Below are positions 50,711 through 59,423 of a DNA stretch of 64,000 bases, one piece after another (the stretch's first letter is position 1; the number at the start of each line of letters is the position of its first letter). The stretch covers positions 1,783,001 to 1,847,000 of the forward strand of contig NZ_CP113524.1 of assembly GCF_026723765.1 (NCBI RefSeq), in the 5' to 3' direction. A model generated the notes under the pieces. It did no database searches and was not told the DNA's origin. It worked only from the letters and a program-made list of their open reading frames with translations. The position numbers and the translations under genes were made by a program. The DNA comes from Lacrimispora xylanolytica (GTDB taxonomy: Bacteria > Bacillota > Clostridia > Lachnospirales > Lachnospiraceae).

Positions 50711-50740
50711 AAGAAAGGCCGGTGCTTTCAGGCACCGGCT
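50711..50740 (-). terminator. Terminator of ychF
   Basis: On the minus strand GCCGGTGC ... GCACCGGC (50739-50732 with 50725-50718) is followed by CTTTCTTTG, just after the ychF stop. Confidence 0.78.
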
Positions 50741-50748
50741 GATAAGCT

Positions 50749-51846
50749 TTAAACGTTGAAGCGGAAAAGGATGACATCCCCGTCCTTAACCACATATTCC
50801 TTCCCTTCGGAACGCACAAGTCCTTTTTCTTTTGCTGCATTGTAGCTCTTGCAGTCCAGAAGATCTTTGAAGTTAACGACTTCTGCACGGATAAATCCGC
50901 GTTCAAAATCAGAATGAATCTTACCGGCAGCCTGAGGTGCTTTGGTACCTTCCTCAATGGTCCAGGCTCTTGTTTCCATAGGACCGGCAGTTAAATAGCT
51001 GATAAGACCAAGCAGGTGGTAGCTTGCGCCAATGAGCTTTTCAAGTCCGGACTCAGTCAGGCCAAGATCTTCTAGGAACATCTTTTTCTCATCTTCTTCC
51101 AGTTCGGCAATTTCCTGTTCGATCTGAGCGCAGATGACAAAAACCTCGCTGTTGTTTTCTGCTGCAAAAGCTCTGACCTTGGCAACGTGCTCATTGGTGG
51201 CACCATCATCAGCCAGGTCGTCTTCGCAAACGTTGGCGGCAAAGATAACAGGCTTAAAGGTAAGAAGATTAAGGGTAGAGACGAAATTAAGTTCATCTGC
51301 ATCGTCAATTTCCATGCTTCTTGCCAGATTGCCGTCTTCTAAGTGGGCCTTGATTCTCTTTAAAATATCCAGTTCCTTTGCAAGAGACTTATCGTTCATT
51401 GCCCCCTTGGTGGACTTTGCGATACGGCGGTCTAAAATCTCAAGATCGGAAAAGATAAGTTCTAAATCAATGGTCTCAATATCACGCAAGGGATCTACAC
51501 TTCCGTCAACGTGAATCACATTGCCGTCTTCAAAACAGCGTACCACGTGGACGATGGCGTCAACCTCTCTTATGTTGGAGAGGAACTGGTTTCCAAGACC
51601 TTCTCCTTTTGATGCTCCTTTTACAAGTCCAGCGATATCCACAAACTCAATGGCAGCTGGAATTATTTTCTGAGAATTATAAAGTTCAGCCAACTGACCC
51701 AGGCGTGCATCCGGAACGGGAACGACTCCTACATTTGGATCAATTGTACAGAACGGATAGTTGGCAGATTCTGCCCCAGCCTTTGTGAGAGAATTGAACA
51801 AAGTGCTTTTACCTACGTTCGGTAATCCGACAATACCTAATTTCAT
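50749..51846 (-). CDS. ychF: Redox-regulated ATPase YchF
   Basis: A 365-aa Obg-family P-loop protein that prefers ATP to GTP and associates with ribosomes and the stress response. G1 is [15 protein letters not shown], the switch region holds [16 protein letters not shown]3 is [20 protein letters not shown] and the G4 position is NVCEDD-like. The C-terminal TGS domain is present ([35 protein letters not shown]). Start at 51846 gives the family's N-terminus [10 protein letters not shown] with AGGAAGG 9 nt upstream; the frame is open further upstream but without a ribosome site. Confidence 0.96.
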   Translation of the reverse strand: MKLGIVGLPNVGKSTLFNSLTKAGAESANYPFCTIDPNVGVVPVPDARLGQLAELYNSQKIIPAAIEFVDIAGLVKGASKGEGLGNQFLSNIREVDAIVHVVRCFEDGNVIHVDGSVDPLRDIETIDLELIFSDLEILDRRIAKSTKGAMNDKSLAKELDILKRIKAHLEDGNLARSMEIDDADELNFVSTLNLLTFKPVIFAANVCEDDLADDGATNEHVAKVRAFAAENNSEVFVICAQIEQEIAELEEDEKKMFLEDLGLTESGLEKLIGASYHLLGLISYLTAGPMETRAWTIEEGTKAPQAAGKIHSDFERGFIRAEVVNFKDLLDCKSYNAAKEKGLVRSEGKEYVVKDGDVILFRFNV

Positions 51847-51997
51847 AGCAATTACCTTCCTAATATTGTTAATATTCATGGTTGATTTTTGTTTACAACT
51901 AATATAGAATAACATATTATCCGCAAAAAAAAAAGATAAAAAACATAAGATTCCCTGCTGTTGTCGAAAAATAGTTGAATATGTCGGGCGAATCTGT

Positions 51998-52026
51998 TTG
52001 ATTTTTGTGTTTTCACGGGGTAAAAT
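51998..52026 (+). promoter_or_regulatory. Predicted sigma-A promoter of lgt
   Basis: TTGATT (51998-52003), 17-bp spacer, TAAAAT (52021-52026), with a 26-nt leader before lgt, in the divergent gap shared with ychF. Confidence 0.6.
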
Positions 52027-52052
52027 AAAGAAAAATCGAAAGGAGAAGACGA

Positions 52053-52931
52053 ATGGCAAATACGGCAGATATTAGTTTTGTGCATTTGGGTATTACCATT
52101 GCTCATTTACGAAACAGTATCTCGATATTTGGGTTCCGCATTGCATTCTACGGGATTATCATTGGGATCGGAATTCTAACAGGCCTCTGGATTGCTTCTA
52201 AAGATGCAAAACGAAGAGGACAAGACCCGGAAATCTATCTGGATTTTGCCCTGTATGCTATCGTTGTTTCTATTATAAGTGCCAGACTTTACTATGTGAT
52301 TTTCGATTGGGCTAATTATAAAAATGACCTGTTACAAATTTTGAACCTGAGAGCAGGGGGGCTGGCTATTTATGGCGGTGTCATTGGCGCAGCTTTAACT
52401 CTGATCGTCTATACCAGGGTGAAGAAACTTTCCTTCTTTTCCTTGGCGGACACTGGATGTCTTGGACTGATAACCGGGCAAATTATAGGAAGATGGGGAA
52501 ACTTCTTTAATTGCGAAGCGTTTGGCGGATATACAGACGGCCTGTTTGCTATGAGAATCAGAAGGGCGCTAGTTAACGAGAATATGATATCAAAGGAACT
52601 GTTAAACCATTTAATCATTGAGAATGGTGTAGAGTATATACAGGTGCATCCCACTTTTCTTTATGAGTCAGTGTGGAACCTTTGTGTGCTTGTTTTTATG
52701 CTCTGGTACCGCAAACACAAACGGTTTGATGGGGAGATGTTTCTTATCTACCTGCTTGGCTATGGCTTAGGACGAGTATGGATAGAAGGAATCCGTACGG
52801 ACCAGCTAATATTCTTTGGTACTGGCATTCCGGTGTCTCAGGCACTGTCATTGATCCTGGTAGTGGTATCTACTCTTGTGCTCTTCTTCCAACACAGACA
52901 GATTAGATTAAAGAGCAAAGGAGAAACATGA
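52053..52931 (+). CDS. lgt: Prolipoprotein diacylglyceryl transferase
   Basis: A 292-aa integral membrane enzyme that moves diacylglycerol from phosphatidylglycerol to the lipobox cysteine of prelipoproteins. About seven membrane segments are visible. The Lgt signature GRWGNFFNCEAFGG near residue 146 and HPTFLYESVWNL near 197 are clear, as is the LGRVWIEGIRTDQL region near 242. AAAGGAG lies 9 nt before ATG. A short spo0E-like gene follows almost at once, with AGGAG at the lgt 3' end. Confidence 0.95.
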   Translation: MANTADISFVHLGITIAHLRNSISIFGFRIAFYGIIIGIGILTGLWIASKDAKRRGQDPEIYLDFALYAIVVSIISARLYYVIFDWANYKNDLLQILNLRAGGLAIYGGVIGAALTLIVYTRVKKLSFFSLADTGCLGLITGQIIGRWGNFFNCEAFGGYTDGLFAMRIRRALVNENMISKELLNHLIIENGVEYIQVHPTFLYESVWNLCVLVFMLWYRKHKRFDGEMFLIYLLGYGLGRVWIEGIRTDQLIFFGTGIPVSQALSLILVVVSTLVLFFQHRQIRLKSKGET

Positions 52932-52932
52932 T

Positions 52933-53085
52933 ATGATGATTTCAAAAGAAGAGTTAATCCGTAATATTGAAGAAGCTAGGGAAAGACTGAATAAAAGTAT
53001 TGATCATGATGATGGAGATGTTATTTATCTTAGGAGTGTAGAACTGGATAAATTAATTGAGCAATATATAGAAGCGGGTTATTAA
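52933..53085 (+). CDS. Spo0E-like aspartyl-phosphate phosphatase (50 aa)
   Basis: A 50-codon gene starting at ATG 52933 (or the next ATG, 52936), with AGGAG about 10 nt upstream in the lgt tail. The product is a two-helix hairpin: helix 1 ELIRNIEEARERLNKSI, a short loop, and helix 2 carrying SVELDKLIEQYIE, which fits the Spo0E signature SxELDxLI. Spo0E proteins remove phosphate from Spo0A~P and delay sporulation. It shares the lgt transcript and ends before a strong hairpin. The small size explains why it is easily missed. Confidence 0.82.
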   Translation: MMISKEELIRNIEEARERLNKSIDHDDGDVIYLRSVELDKLIEQYIEAGY

Positions 53086-53095
53086 TTTTATATGA

Positions 53096-53129
53096 AAGTG
53101 GGAAGGCCAGATGCCTTCCCACTTTTTTT
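53096..53129 (+). terminator. Terminator after the lgt-spo0E pair
   Basis: AAGTGGGAAGGC (53096-53107) pairs perfectly with GCCTTCCCACTT (53113-53124) and is followed by TTTTT. Confidence 0.93.
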
Positions 53130-53299
53130 GTGCAAATAATTACCATGATATTTTATCGGAGAATGTTCATTATAATATGAAGAAACTCTGATAAAGCGAG
53201 TGATATGGAAAAGCCTTGTCAAATTTTGGGAAAAATTGGTAAAGCTTGTATTTCAGGCTCTTTGTAACCGAAATCATTGAAAAATAATCAAAAATCTCC

Positions 53300-53328
53300 T
53301 TGCTATTTCCAGGTAAATGTACTAAAAT
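53300..53328 (+). promoter_or_regulatory. Predicted promoter of the dcw cluster (mraZ)
   Basis: TTGCTA (53300-53305), 17-bp spacer, TAAAAT (53323-53328), with a leader of about 85 nt that holds the predicted MraZ binding repeats. Confidence 0.68.
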
Positions 53329-53336
53329 TAAAGTAC

Positions 53337-53376
53337 AAGTGGAGGAAAGTGGTACAAAGTGGTAGAAAATGGTGGG
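53337..53376 (+). promoter_or_regulatory. Predicted MraZ operator: four 10-bp direct repeats
   Basis: AAGTGG or AAATGG recurs at 53337, 53347, 53357 and 53367, in strict 10-bp register (consensus AAAGTGGTAN). MraZ is known to bind TGGGN/AAAGTGK-type direct repeats at helical spacing just upstream of its own gene, so this is probably the autoregulatory site. Confidence 0.8.
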
Positions 53377-53419
53377 AAAGTAAGTAATCCACTCTACCTT
53401 GTACAAGCAGGTGATTGGT

Positions 53420-53845
53420 ATGTTCATGGGCGAATACAATCATACAGTCGATGCTAAGGGACGTCTCATAGTCCCATCGAAATTCAGAGAACAGCTTGGA
53501 GAAGAATTCGTCGTGACGAAGGGCTTGGACGGCTGTTTATTTGTGTATGATAATAAGGAATGGACTGCCCTGGAAGAAAAGTTAAAAAGCCTGCCGCTGA
53601 CCAATACCAATGCCAGAAAGTTCTCCAGATTCTTTCTCGCCGGTGCGTCCTCCTGTGAAGTGGACAAGCAGGGAAGAATTCTTCTTCCAGCAGTGCTTAG
53701 AGAACATGCAGGCATTGATAAGGATGCAGTTTTAGTGGGAGTAGGAAGCCGAATCGAGATTTGGAGCAAGGATGCATGGACAGCAGCCAATACCTATGAT
53801 GATATGGAAGAAATTGCGGAAGCTATGGAAGGACTTGGAATATGA
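53420..53845 (+). CDS. mraZ: Transcriptional regulator MraZ
   Basis: A 141-aa AbrB-like DNA-binding protein, first gene of the dcw cluster. Two MraZ repeats are visible: [20 protein letters not shown] near residues 4-23 and [20 protein letters not shown] near 78-97, each with the DAKGR / DKQGR motif. It binds repeats before its own gene and controls the cluster. ATG 53420 is chosen: AGGTGAT lies 4 nt upstream and it gives the usual MFMGEYNH N-terminus. It overlaps rsmH by 4 nt (ATGA). Confidence 0.95.
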   Translation: MFMGEYNHTVDAKGRLIVPSKFREQLGEEFVVTKGLDGCLFVYDNKEWTALEEKLKSLPLTNTNARKFSRFFLAGASSCEVDKQGRILLPAVLREHAGIDKDAVLVGVGSRIEIWSKDAWTAANTYDDMEEIAEAMEGLGI

Positions 53846-54783
53846 TATTTGAACACAAGTCAGTGCTGCTAAATGAGACCATTGACAGCCTGAATATAAA
53901 ACCAGATGGAATATATGTTGACGGAACCCTGGGAGGTGGAGGACATGCTTTAGAAGTATGCAAACGCCTGTCAGAACACGGAAGATTAATCGGAATTGAC
54001 CAGGATGCAGCTGCCATTTCAGCAGCTACGGAAAGGCTCAAGGACCATAAAGATAAAGTAACAGTTGTAAGAAGCAACTATGTAAATATAAAAGAAGTGC
54101 TGAAAGAACTTGGCATTGAAAAGGTGGATGGTATCTATCTGGATTTGGGGGTATCCTCACATCAGCTAGATGTGCCGGAGAGAGGGTTCACTTATAGAGA
54201 AGAAGATGCACCTCTTGATATGCGTATGGATCAGAGGAATGATCAGACAGCCGCTGATATCATCAACGAATACAGCGAATTTGATTTATACCGGATCATA
54301 AGAGATTATGGTGAGGACAAGTTTGCAAAAAATATTGCAAAACATATTGTGAGAGAAAGACAAGTAAAGCCTATAAAGACAACTGGCGAATTGTCAGAGA
54401 TTATTAAAAACGCAATTCCTGCAAAGATAAGAGCCGTGGGAGGACATCCTTCCAAGCGCACATTCCAGGCAATACGAATTGAACTCAATAAGGAACTGGA
54501 GGTACTCAGTCAGTCCCTTGATACCATGATTGATTTGCTAAATCCAGGTGGGCGTTTATCTATCATTACGTTCCACTCTCTGGAAGACCGGATTGTAAAA
54601 GCGAGATTTAAGACAAATGAAAATCCATGTATTTGTCCACCGGATTTTCCAGTATGTGTCTGCGGTAAGAAAAGCAAAGGCAAGGTTATTACAAGAAAAC
54701 CTGTCATACCAACAGAGGAAGAGATCGAAGAGAATAAGCGTTCAAAAAGTTCCAAGCTTAGGGTATTTGAGCGTATAGATTAA
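53842..54783 (+). CDS. rsmH: 16S rRNA (cytosine-1402-N4)-methyltransferase RsmH (MraW)
   Basis: A 313-aa methyltransferase acting on 16S rRNA C1402 in the P site. Motif I is [15 protein letters not shown] near residue 31. [14 protein letters not shown] near 99 and [18 protein letters not shown] near 113-131 are family signatures, and the late SLEDRIVK segment is typical. A Cys-rich loop [12 protein letters not shown] occurs near residue 260. The 4-nt overlap with mraZ indicates translational coupling. Confidence 0.96.
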   Translation: MIFEHKSVLLNETIDSLNIKPDGIYVDGTLGGGGHALEVCKRLSEHGRLIGIDQDAAAISAATERLKDHKDKVTVVRSNYVNIKEVLKELGIEKVDGIYLDLGVSSHQLDVPERGFTYREEDAPLDMRMDQRNDQTAADIINEYSEFDLYRIIRDYGEDKFAKNIAKHIVRERQVKPIKTTGELSEIIKNAIPAKIRAVGGHPSKRTFQAIRIELNKELEVLSQSLDTMIDLLNPGGRLSIITFHSLEDRIVKARFKTNENPCICPPDFPVCVCGKKSKGKVITRKPVIPTEEEIEENKRSKSSKLRVFERID

Positions 54784-54797
54784 GGGAGGAAATTCGA

Positions 54798-55280
54798 GTG
54801 GCTGCCAAAAAAAATGTGCGTTCCTATGGGAATACTGCTTACGTGCACGGAAATACTGTCCGTAAAGCCATGCCAGCATCCATGCCGGCCCGTACGCCAG
54901 ATGAAGTCCGCCGGACATCTGTCAATCACAGAGTAAGGCGAAATCGTGAAAAAGCTCTGCAAATGGATTTACCCTATGTTCTTATGCTGACGGCTGCTGT
55001 CGTCTGCACCCTCTTTATCTGCATTAAGTATCTGCATCTGCAGTCATCAATTACAACCAACATTCACGGAATTGAGGTACAAGAAGCGAAGCTTGAAAAA
55101 TTACGAACTGAAAACAACGCACTGGAGATGAGTATTAAAACTTCCGTTGATTTGGATCATGTGTATAAGGTGGCCACTGAAGAACTTGGTATGGTCTATG
55201 CAAATAAAGATCAGATCCTTCACTATGATAAAACGGAAAGTGAGTATGTAAGACAGAATGAGGATATCCCGAAATACTAA
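54798..55280 (+). CDS. ftsL: FtsL-like cell division protein
   Basis: A 160-aa bitopic membrane protein. A basic N-terminal cytoplasmic part (about 55 residues) is followed by one membrane helix (YVLMLTAAVVCTLFICIKYL, about 58-77). An extracytoplasmic leucine-zipper-like coil follows (about 80-120: IEVQEAKLEKLRTENNALEM). Sequence is poorly conserved, so the name rests on architecture and on position between rsmH and the PBP genes. It would bind DivIC and recruit the septal PBP. GTG 54798 has GGGAGGA 8 nt upstream. It overlaps the next gene by 23 nt. Confidence 0.85.
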   Translation: MAAKKNVRSYGNTAYVHGNTVRKAMPASMPARTPDEVRRTSVNHRVRRNREKALQMDLPYVLMLTAAVVCTLFICIKYLHLQSSITTNIHGIEVQEAKLEKLRTENNALEMSIKTSVDLDHVYKVATEELGMVYANKDQILHYDKTESEYVRQNEDIPKY

Positions 55281-57513
55281 CAAAAACAGGAATAATAAGA
55301 GTAAAGTATTCCCACGTTATATGCAGGAAAAGCTGGCGATTACGGTTCTTGTAATTACGCTGGCTTTGTTTGCATTGGTTATGGTCCTTTATAATCTGAT
55401 GACCCATAAAAAAGAAGATTATAATCAGATCGTGTTGTCTCAGCAGGAATATGACAGCAGGGTAATTCCCTTTAAACGAGGCGACATTCTGGACCGAAAT
55501 GGAACGTATCTTGCTGCCAGTGAGAAAGTTTATAACTTAATCCTTGATCCAAAACAGATCATGTCTGACCCCGATGCATTTCTAGAGCCTTCGGTAACAG
55601 CCCTTACAGAATGCTTTGGTTATGACCGTACAGAGATCATGAATCTGATCCAGGAGAAGAAGGGCAAACAATACGTTCTCTATGCCAAGCAGCTTACCTA
55701 TGATGATAAAAATAAATATGATAAATACAAAACTGACAAATCCAAAGAACTGAAGAAAGCAAAGAAGGCCATAAAGGGTATCTGGTTCGAAGATGAGTAT
55801 AAGAGAGTGTATCCCTACAATTCCATGGGCAGCAAAGTAATCGGATTCGCCAATGGAGATGGAATGGGAGGAACCGGAGGAATTGAACAGTTTTATAATA
55901 CAACACTTATGGGGATCAATGGAAGAGAGTACGGATATCTAAACGATGATTCCAATTTAGAGCGAGTGATTAAACCCTCCACGAATGGAAATACAGTCGT
56001 ATCCACCATTGATGTGAACATACAGAAAATCGTTGAAAAATACATAAATGAATGGGAACAGCAGACGGGCAGTAAAAAGGTGGGAGTCATAGTCATGGAT
56101 CCCAACAACGCTGAGGTTCTGGCGATGGCAGATGATAAGTCCTTTGATCTTAACAATCCCCGTGATTTGAGACCGGAGTTTACTGCTGAGGTGTTAAGAG
56201 AGCTGGGAATCAAGGAAGCCATTGCTGATTATAAGAGAAAGAATAAGGATGCCGAGCCTCTGACAGCCGAGACCGTACCTCAGCACTACAGCGATCAGGA
56301 GATTATATCACTGGGAACTCAGGTTGCCTGGAACCAGACCTGGCGTAATTTCACCATTAGTGACGGTTTTGAACCAGGCTCAACAGAAAAGATATTTACC
56401 GTATCAGCCGCTTTGGAGGAAGGTGCAATCACAGGACACGAGACCTATGAATGCAATCGGTTCCTGGAAGTGGGAGGCCATAAAATCAAATGCGTCAGCC
56501 GATATGGACATGGTCTTATTACGGTAGAAGAGGGACTTATGAAATCCTGTAACGTAGTAATGATGAGGATTGCCCAGCAGATTGGCAAGGACAAATTCTA
56601 CAAATATCAGCAGATGTTTGGTTTTGGATCTAAAACAGGTATTGATCTTCCTGGTGAGGCTGATAATAAGAGTAATATATATACCGTTGAAAATGCAGGT
56701 CCAACGGATCTGGCAACCAATTCCTTCGGACAGAATTTCAACTCTACAATGATTCAGATGGCGGCGGCGTATTGTTCCGTCATTAACGGCGGTTCCTATT
56801 ACGAGCCTCATGTCGTAAAACAGATATTAAACGAGCAGGGAGCGATTATAAAAAAGGTGGATCCAGTTTTGGTTCGTGAAACAGTATCTGAGCCAACCGC
56901 CAAATTTATTAATGAAGCCTTGTTTAAGACGGTCAACGCAGAAGGAGGCACCGGCGGTGCTGCCAAAGTTGCAGGATATAAGGTTGCCGGGAAGACGGGA
57001 ACGGCAGAAAAGATACCTCGTGACAAGACGAATTATGTTGTATCATTCTGCGGATACGCACCAGCAGATAATCCCCAGGTACTGGTTTATGTGGTGGTAG
57101 ATGAACCTCACGTGGAAGACCAGCCTCACAGCACGTATGCAAGTCAGATATTCCAGAAGATTATGACGGATATTCTTCCTTATTTAAATATCTTCCCGGA
57201 TACAGATACAAACGGAGGTGCTCCGGCAGGAGATGGAGCAAAGCTTCCGGAACAGGAAGGAATCACCAGTGAGACTCAATCGGGTACGGAAGGACAAGAG
57301 GCAACTCAGGAGACTGGTACTCAGGAAACAACGGCACCAGCACCGACCATGGAAAATGGCCAGCCCATTCCCAATGAATACTTAAATCCTCCAGAAGAAT
57401 ACGTTAACAGGCAGGAGGGAGAAGACTTTAACCTTCCTGATTCCATACCAGGCGATACCGGAGAATCCACTGAGGGTGAAACGGAGTCTGAGGAAGAAAA
57501 CACTGCCCAATAA
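55258..57513 (+). CDS. Class B penicillin-binding protein (FtsI/PBP2B-like) with acidic tail
   Basis: A 751-aa septal transpeptidase. A membrane helix lies near residues 28-48, then the dimerisation domain (FKRGDILDRNGTYLA) and the transpeptidase domain. Active-site motifs: S375-T-E-K378 (SxxK, with Glu where STFK is usual), S430-C-N (SxN) and K579-T-G (KTG). No PASTA domain is seen. From about residue 650 the protein is a Thr/Glu/Gly-rich low-complexity tail, probably reaching into the wall. ATG 55258 is inside ftsL; the ribosome site is weak, so coupling to ftsL translation is likely. Confidence 0.93.
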   Translation: MRISRNTNKNRNNKSKVFPRYMQEKLAITVLVITLALFALVMVLYNLMTHKKEDYNQIVLSQQEYDSRVIPFKRGDILDRNGTYLAASEKVYNLILDPKQIMSDPDAFLEPSVTALTECFGYDRTEIMNLIQEKKGKQYVLYAKQLTYDDKNKYDKYKTDKSKELKKAKKAIKGIWFEDEYKRVYPYNSMGSKVIGFANGDGMGGTGGIEQFYNTTLMGINGREYGYLNDDSNLERVIKPSTNGNTVVSTIDVNIQKIVEKYINEWEQQTGSKKVGVIVMDPNNAEVLAMADDKSFDLNNPRDLRPEFTAEVLRELGIKEAIADYKRKNKDAEPLTAETVPQHYSDQEIISLGTQVAWNQTWRNFTISDGFEPGSTEKIFTVSAALEEGAITGHETYECNRFLEVGGHKIKCVSRYGHGLITVEEGLMKSCNVVMMRIAQQIGKDKFYKYQQMFGFGSKTGIDLPGEADNKSNIYTVENAGPTDLATNSFGQNFNSTMIQMAAAYCSVINGGSYYEPHVVKQILNEQGAIIKKVDPVLVRETVSEPTAKFINEALFKTVNAEGGTGGAAKVAGYKVAGKTGTAEKIPRDKTNYVVSFCGYAPADNPQVLVYVVVDEPHVEDQPHSTYASQIFQKIMTDILPYLNIFPDTDTNGGAPAGDGAKLPEQEGITSETQSGTEGQEATQETGTQETTAPAPTMENGQPIPNEYLNPPEEYVNRQEGEDFNLPDSIPGDTGESTEGETESEEENTAQ

Positions 57514-57587
57514 GAAAAGAAACTTAGAGGGCTCATAAAAAAGTCAGATATTCATATACTGTAACAATAATGACGGTGGAGCAGCAT

Positions 57588-59348
57588 ATGAATTCAAACA
57601 AAACACATCACAGAGAGAAAATAGCCCTCCTGTTTTTCCTGTTGTTTCTCGCCATGACAGGACTGATGGGTCGGCTTATTTTTCTAATGATCTTCCAATC
57701 CGAACATTACAGCGCCATGGCCGAAGATCTACATGAACGCGAGAGGACCATAAAGGCTGCCAGAGGAAATATCATTGATGCCAATGGTACCGTCATCGCA
57801 ACCAATCGGACGGTTTGTACCATTTCGGTCATTCATAATCAGGTGAAAAAGCCGGATGAAGTGGTGGCGGTCCTGTCTAAGGAGTTGGGGATTGAGGAAG
57901 CTGAAATACGTAAGAAGGTAGAGAAGTACAGCTCAAGGGAAATTATTAAGACCAATGTAGACAAGGCCCTGGGAGATCAGATCCGTACGTATCATCTTGC
58001 TGGAGTAAAGGTGGATGAGGATTATAAGCGTTATTATCCTTATGATACCATGGCTTCCAAGGTATTAGGCTTTACTGGCGGGGATAATCAGGGAATTATC
58101 GGACTGGAAGTAAAATACGAGCAGTATTTAAAAGGAATGAATGGAAAGATTCTCACCATGTCTGATGCGGCAGGAATTGAAATTGAAAATGCAGCAGAAG
58201 ACAGGATTGAGCCCATCTCCGGTCAGACACTGCAGATCAGCCTGGATGTAAATATACAGAAATATTGTGAACAGGCTGCCTATCAGGTCATGGAGAAAAA
58301 GGGAGCGAAGAAAGTATCTATCATTGTAATGAACCCTAAAAACGGGGAGATCAAGGCAATGGTAAACGTTCCGGAGTTTAATCTTAACGATCCATTTACC
58401 TTAAATACCAATGCAGAAATACCTGCGTCCGCCAAGGAAAAACAGGATCTGTTAAATCAGATGTGGAGAAATCCCTGCATCAATGATACGTATGAGCCAG
58501 GTTCCACTTTTAAAATCATAACGGCTGCAGCAGGTCTTGAGGCTGGAGTGGTTAAGCTTGATGATCATTTTTCCTGCCCGGGATTTCGGGTGGTGGAAGA
58601 TCGTAAGATACGGTGCCATAAGGTGGGCGGTCATGGTTCAGAATCCTTTCTTCAGGGAATGATGAACTCCTGTAACCCGGTTTTAATCGATGTAGGACAG
58701 CGCCTTGGTGTAGACAATTATTATAAGTATTTTGAACAGTTCGGGTTAAAAGGGAAGACAGGAATCGACGTACCAGGTGAGGCGTCTACCATCATGCATA
58801 GAAAGCAGGATATGGGACTGGTAGAACTTGCCACCGTATCCTTTGGTCAGTCATTCCAGATAACCCCACTGCAGCTTATCACAACGGCAGCCTCTATTGT
58901 AAACGGCGGAAACCGTATAACCCCTCACTTTGGTGTGAAAGCAATCACTGCTGACGGAGAGTCCTCTCATACCTTTACTTATCCAATGAAAGAGGGAATT
59001 GTATCCCAGCAGACCAGTGAGACCATGCGCTATATCCTGGAAGAGGTAGTAGCAGAAGGAAGCGGTAAAAAGGCAAAACTCGACGGCTATCGGGTCGGAG
59101 GTAAAACAGCTACATCAGAAAAGCTTCCAAGAAGCTTAAAGAAATATATTTCTTCTTTTGTAGGCTTTGCGCCGGCAAATGATCCAGAGGTAATTGCGCT
59201 TATTACCATTGATGAACCTCAGGGAATTTATTATGGAGGAACCATTGCGGCACCGGTTATCGCAGATATTTTTAAGAATATTCTTCCTTATATGGGAATA
59301 GAGCCAACAGAGGAAAAAACTGTTTCCACGTTTCGAATCAGTGGTTGA
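57588..59348 (+). CDS. spoVD: SpoVD-like class B penicillin-binding protein
   Basis: A 586-aa transpeptidase. A membrane helix (about 13-35) is followed by the pedestal domain (IKAARGNIIDANGTVIATN) and the catalytic domain with S306-T-F-K (SxxK) and S361-C-N (SxN). The third motif reads K506-T-A instead of KTG. The second-in-tandem position and sporulating context suggest SpoVD, the PBP of spore cortex synthesis; a division role is possible. There is no PASTA domain. ATG 57588 has GGTGGAG 6 nt upstream; the in-frame ATG at 57570 overlaps nothing useful. Confidence 0.85.
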   Translation: MNSNKTHHREKIALLFFLLFLAMTGLMGRLIFLMIFQSEHYSAMAEDLHERERTIKAARGNIIDANGTVIATNRTVCTISVIHNQVKKPDEVVAVLSKELGIEEAEIRKKVEKYSSREIIKTNVDKALGDQIRTYHLAGVKVDEDYKRYYPYDTMASKVLGFTGGDNQGIIGLEVKYEQYLKGMNGKILTMSDAAGIEIENAAEDRIEPISGQTLQISLDVNIQKYCEQAAYQVMEKKGAKKVSIIVMNPKNGEIKAMVNVPEFNLNDPFTLNTNAEIPASAKEKQDLLNQMWRNPCINDTYEPGSTFKIITAAAGLEAGVVKLDDHFSCPGFRVVEDRKIRCHKVGGHGSESFLQGMMNSCNPVLIDVGQRLGVDNYYKYFEQFGLKGKTGIDVPGEASTIMHRKQDMGLVELATVSFGQSFQITPLQLITTAASIVNGGNRITPHFGVKAITADGESSHTFTYPMKEGIVSQQTSETMRYILEEVVAEGSGKKAKLDGYRVGGKTATSEKLPRSLKKYISSFVGFAPANDPEVIALITIDEPQGIYYGGTIAAPVIADIFKNILPYMGIEPTEEKTVSTFRISG

Positions 59349-59423
59349 TTATTCGGAAAAAAAGACGTATACTACTTACTGTGTACTTTTGATATACGAA
59401 TACATAAAATATTGAGGTGTGAC

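Larger units (their letters stand above)
53130..53419. other. Intergenic region upstream of the dcw cluster
   Basis: About 290 bp without a supported gene. It contains the mraZ promoter (53300-53328) and a run of 10-bp repeats that looks like the MraZ operator (53337-53376). The left 170 bp show nothing recognisable. Confidence 0.7.

Noticed and set aside
51847-52059. 71-codon N-terminal extension of YchF
   Set aside because: YchF proteins begin at [10 protein letters not shown]; the extension is AT-rich intergenic sequence and a good ribosome site precedes the shorter start.
53337-53376. Short direct repeats considered as a CRISPR-like array
   Set aside because: The period is 10 bp with no spacers and the place is just before mraZ, which fits an MraZ operator.
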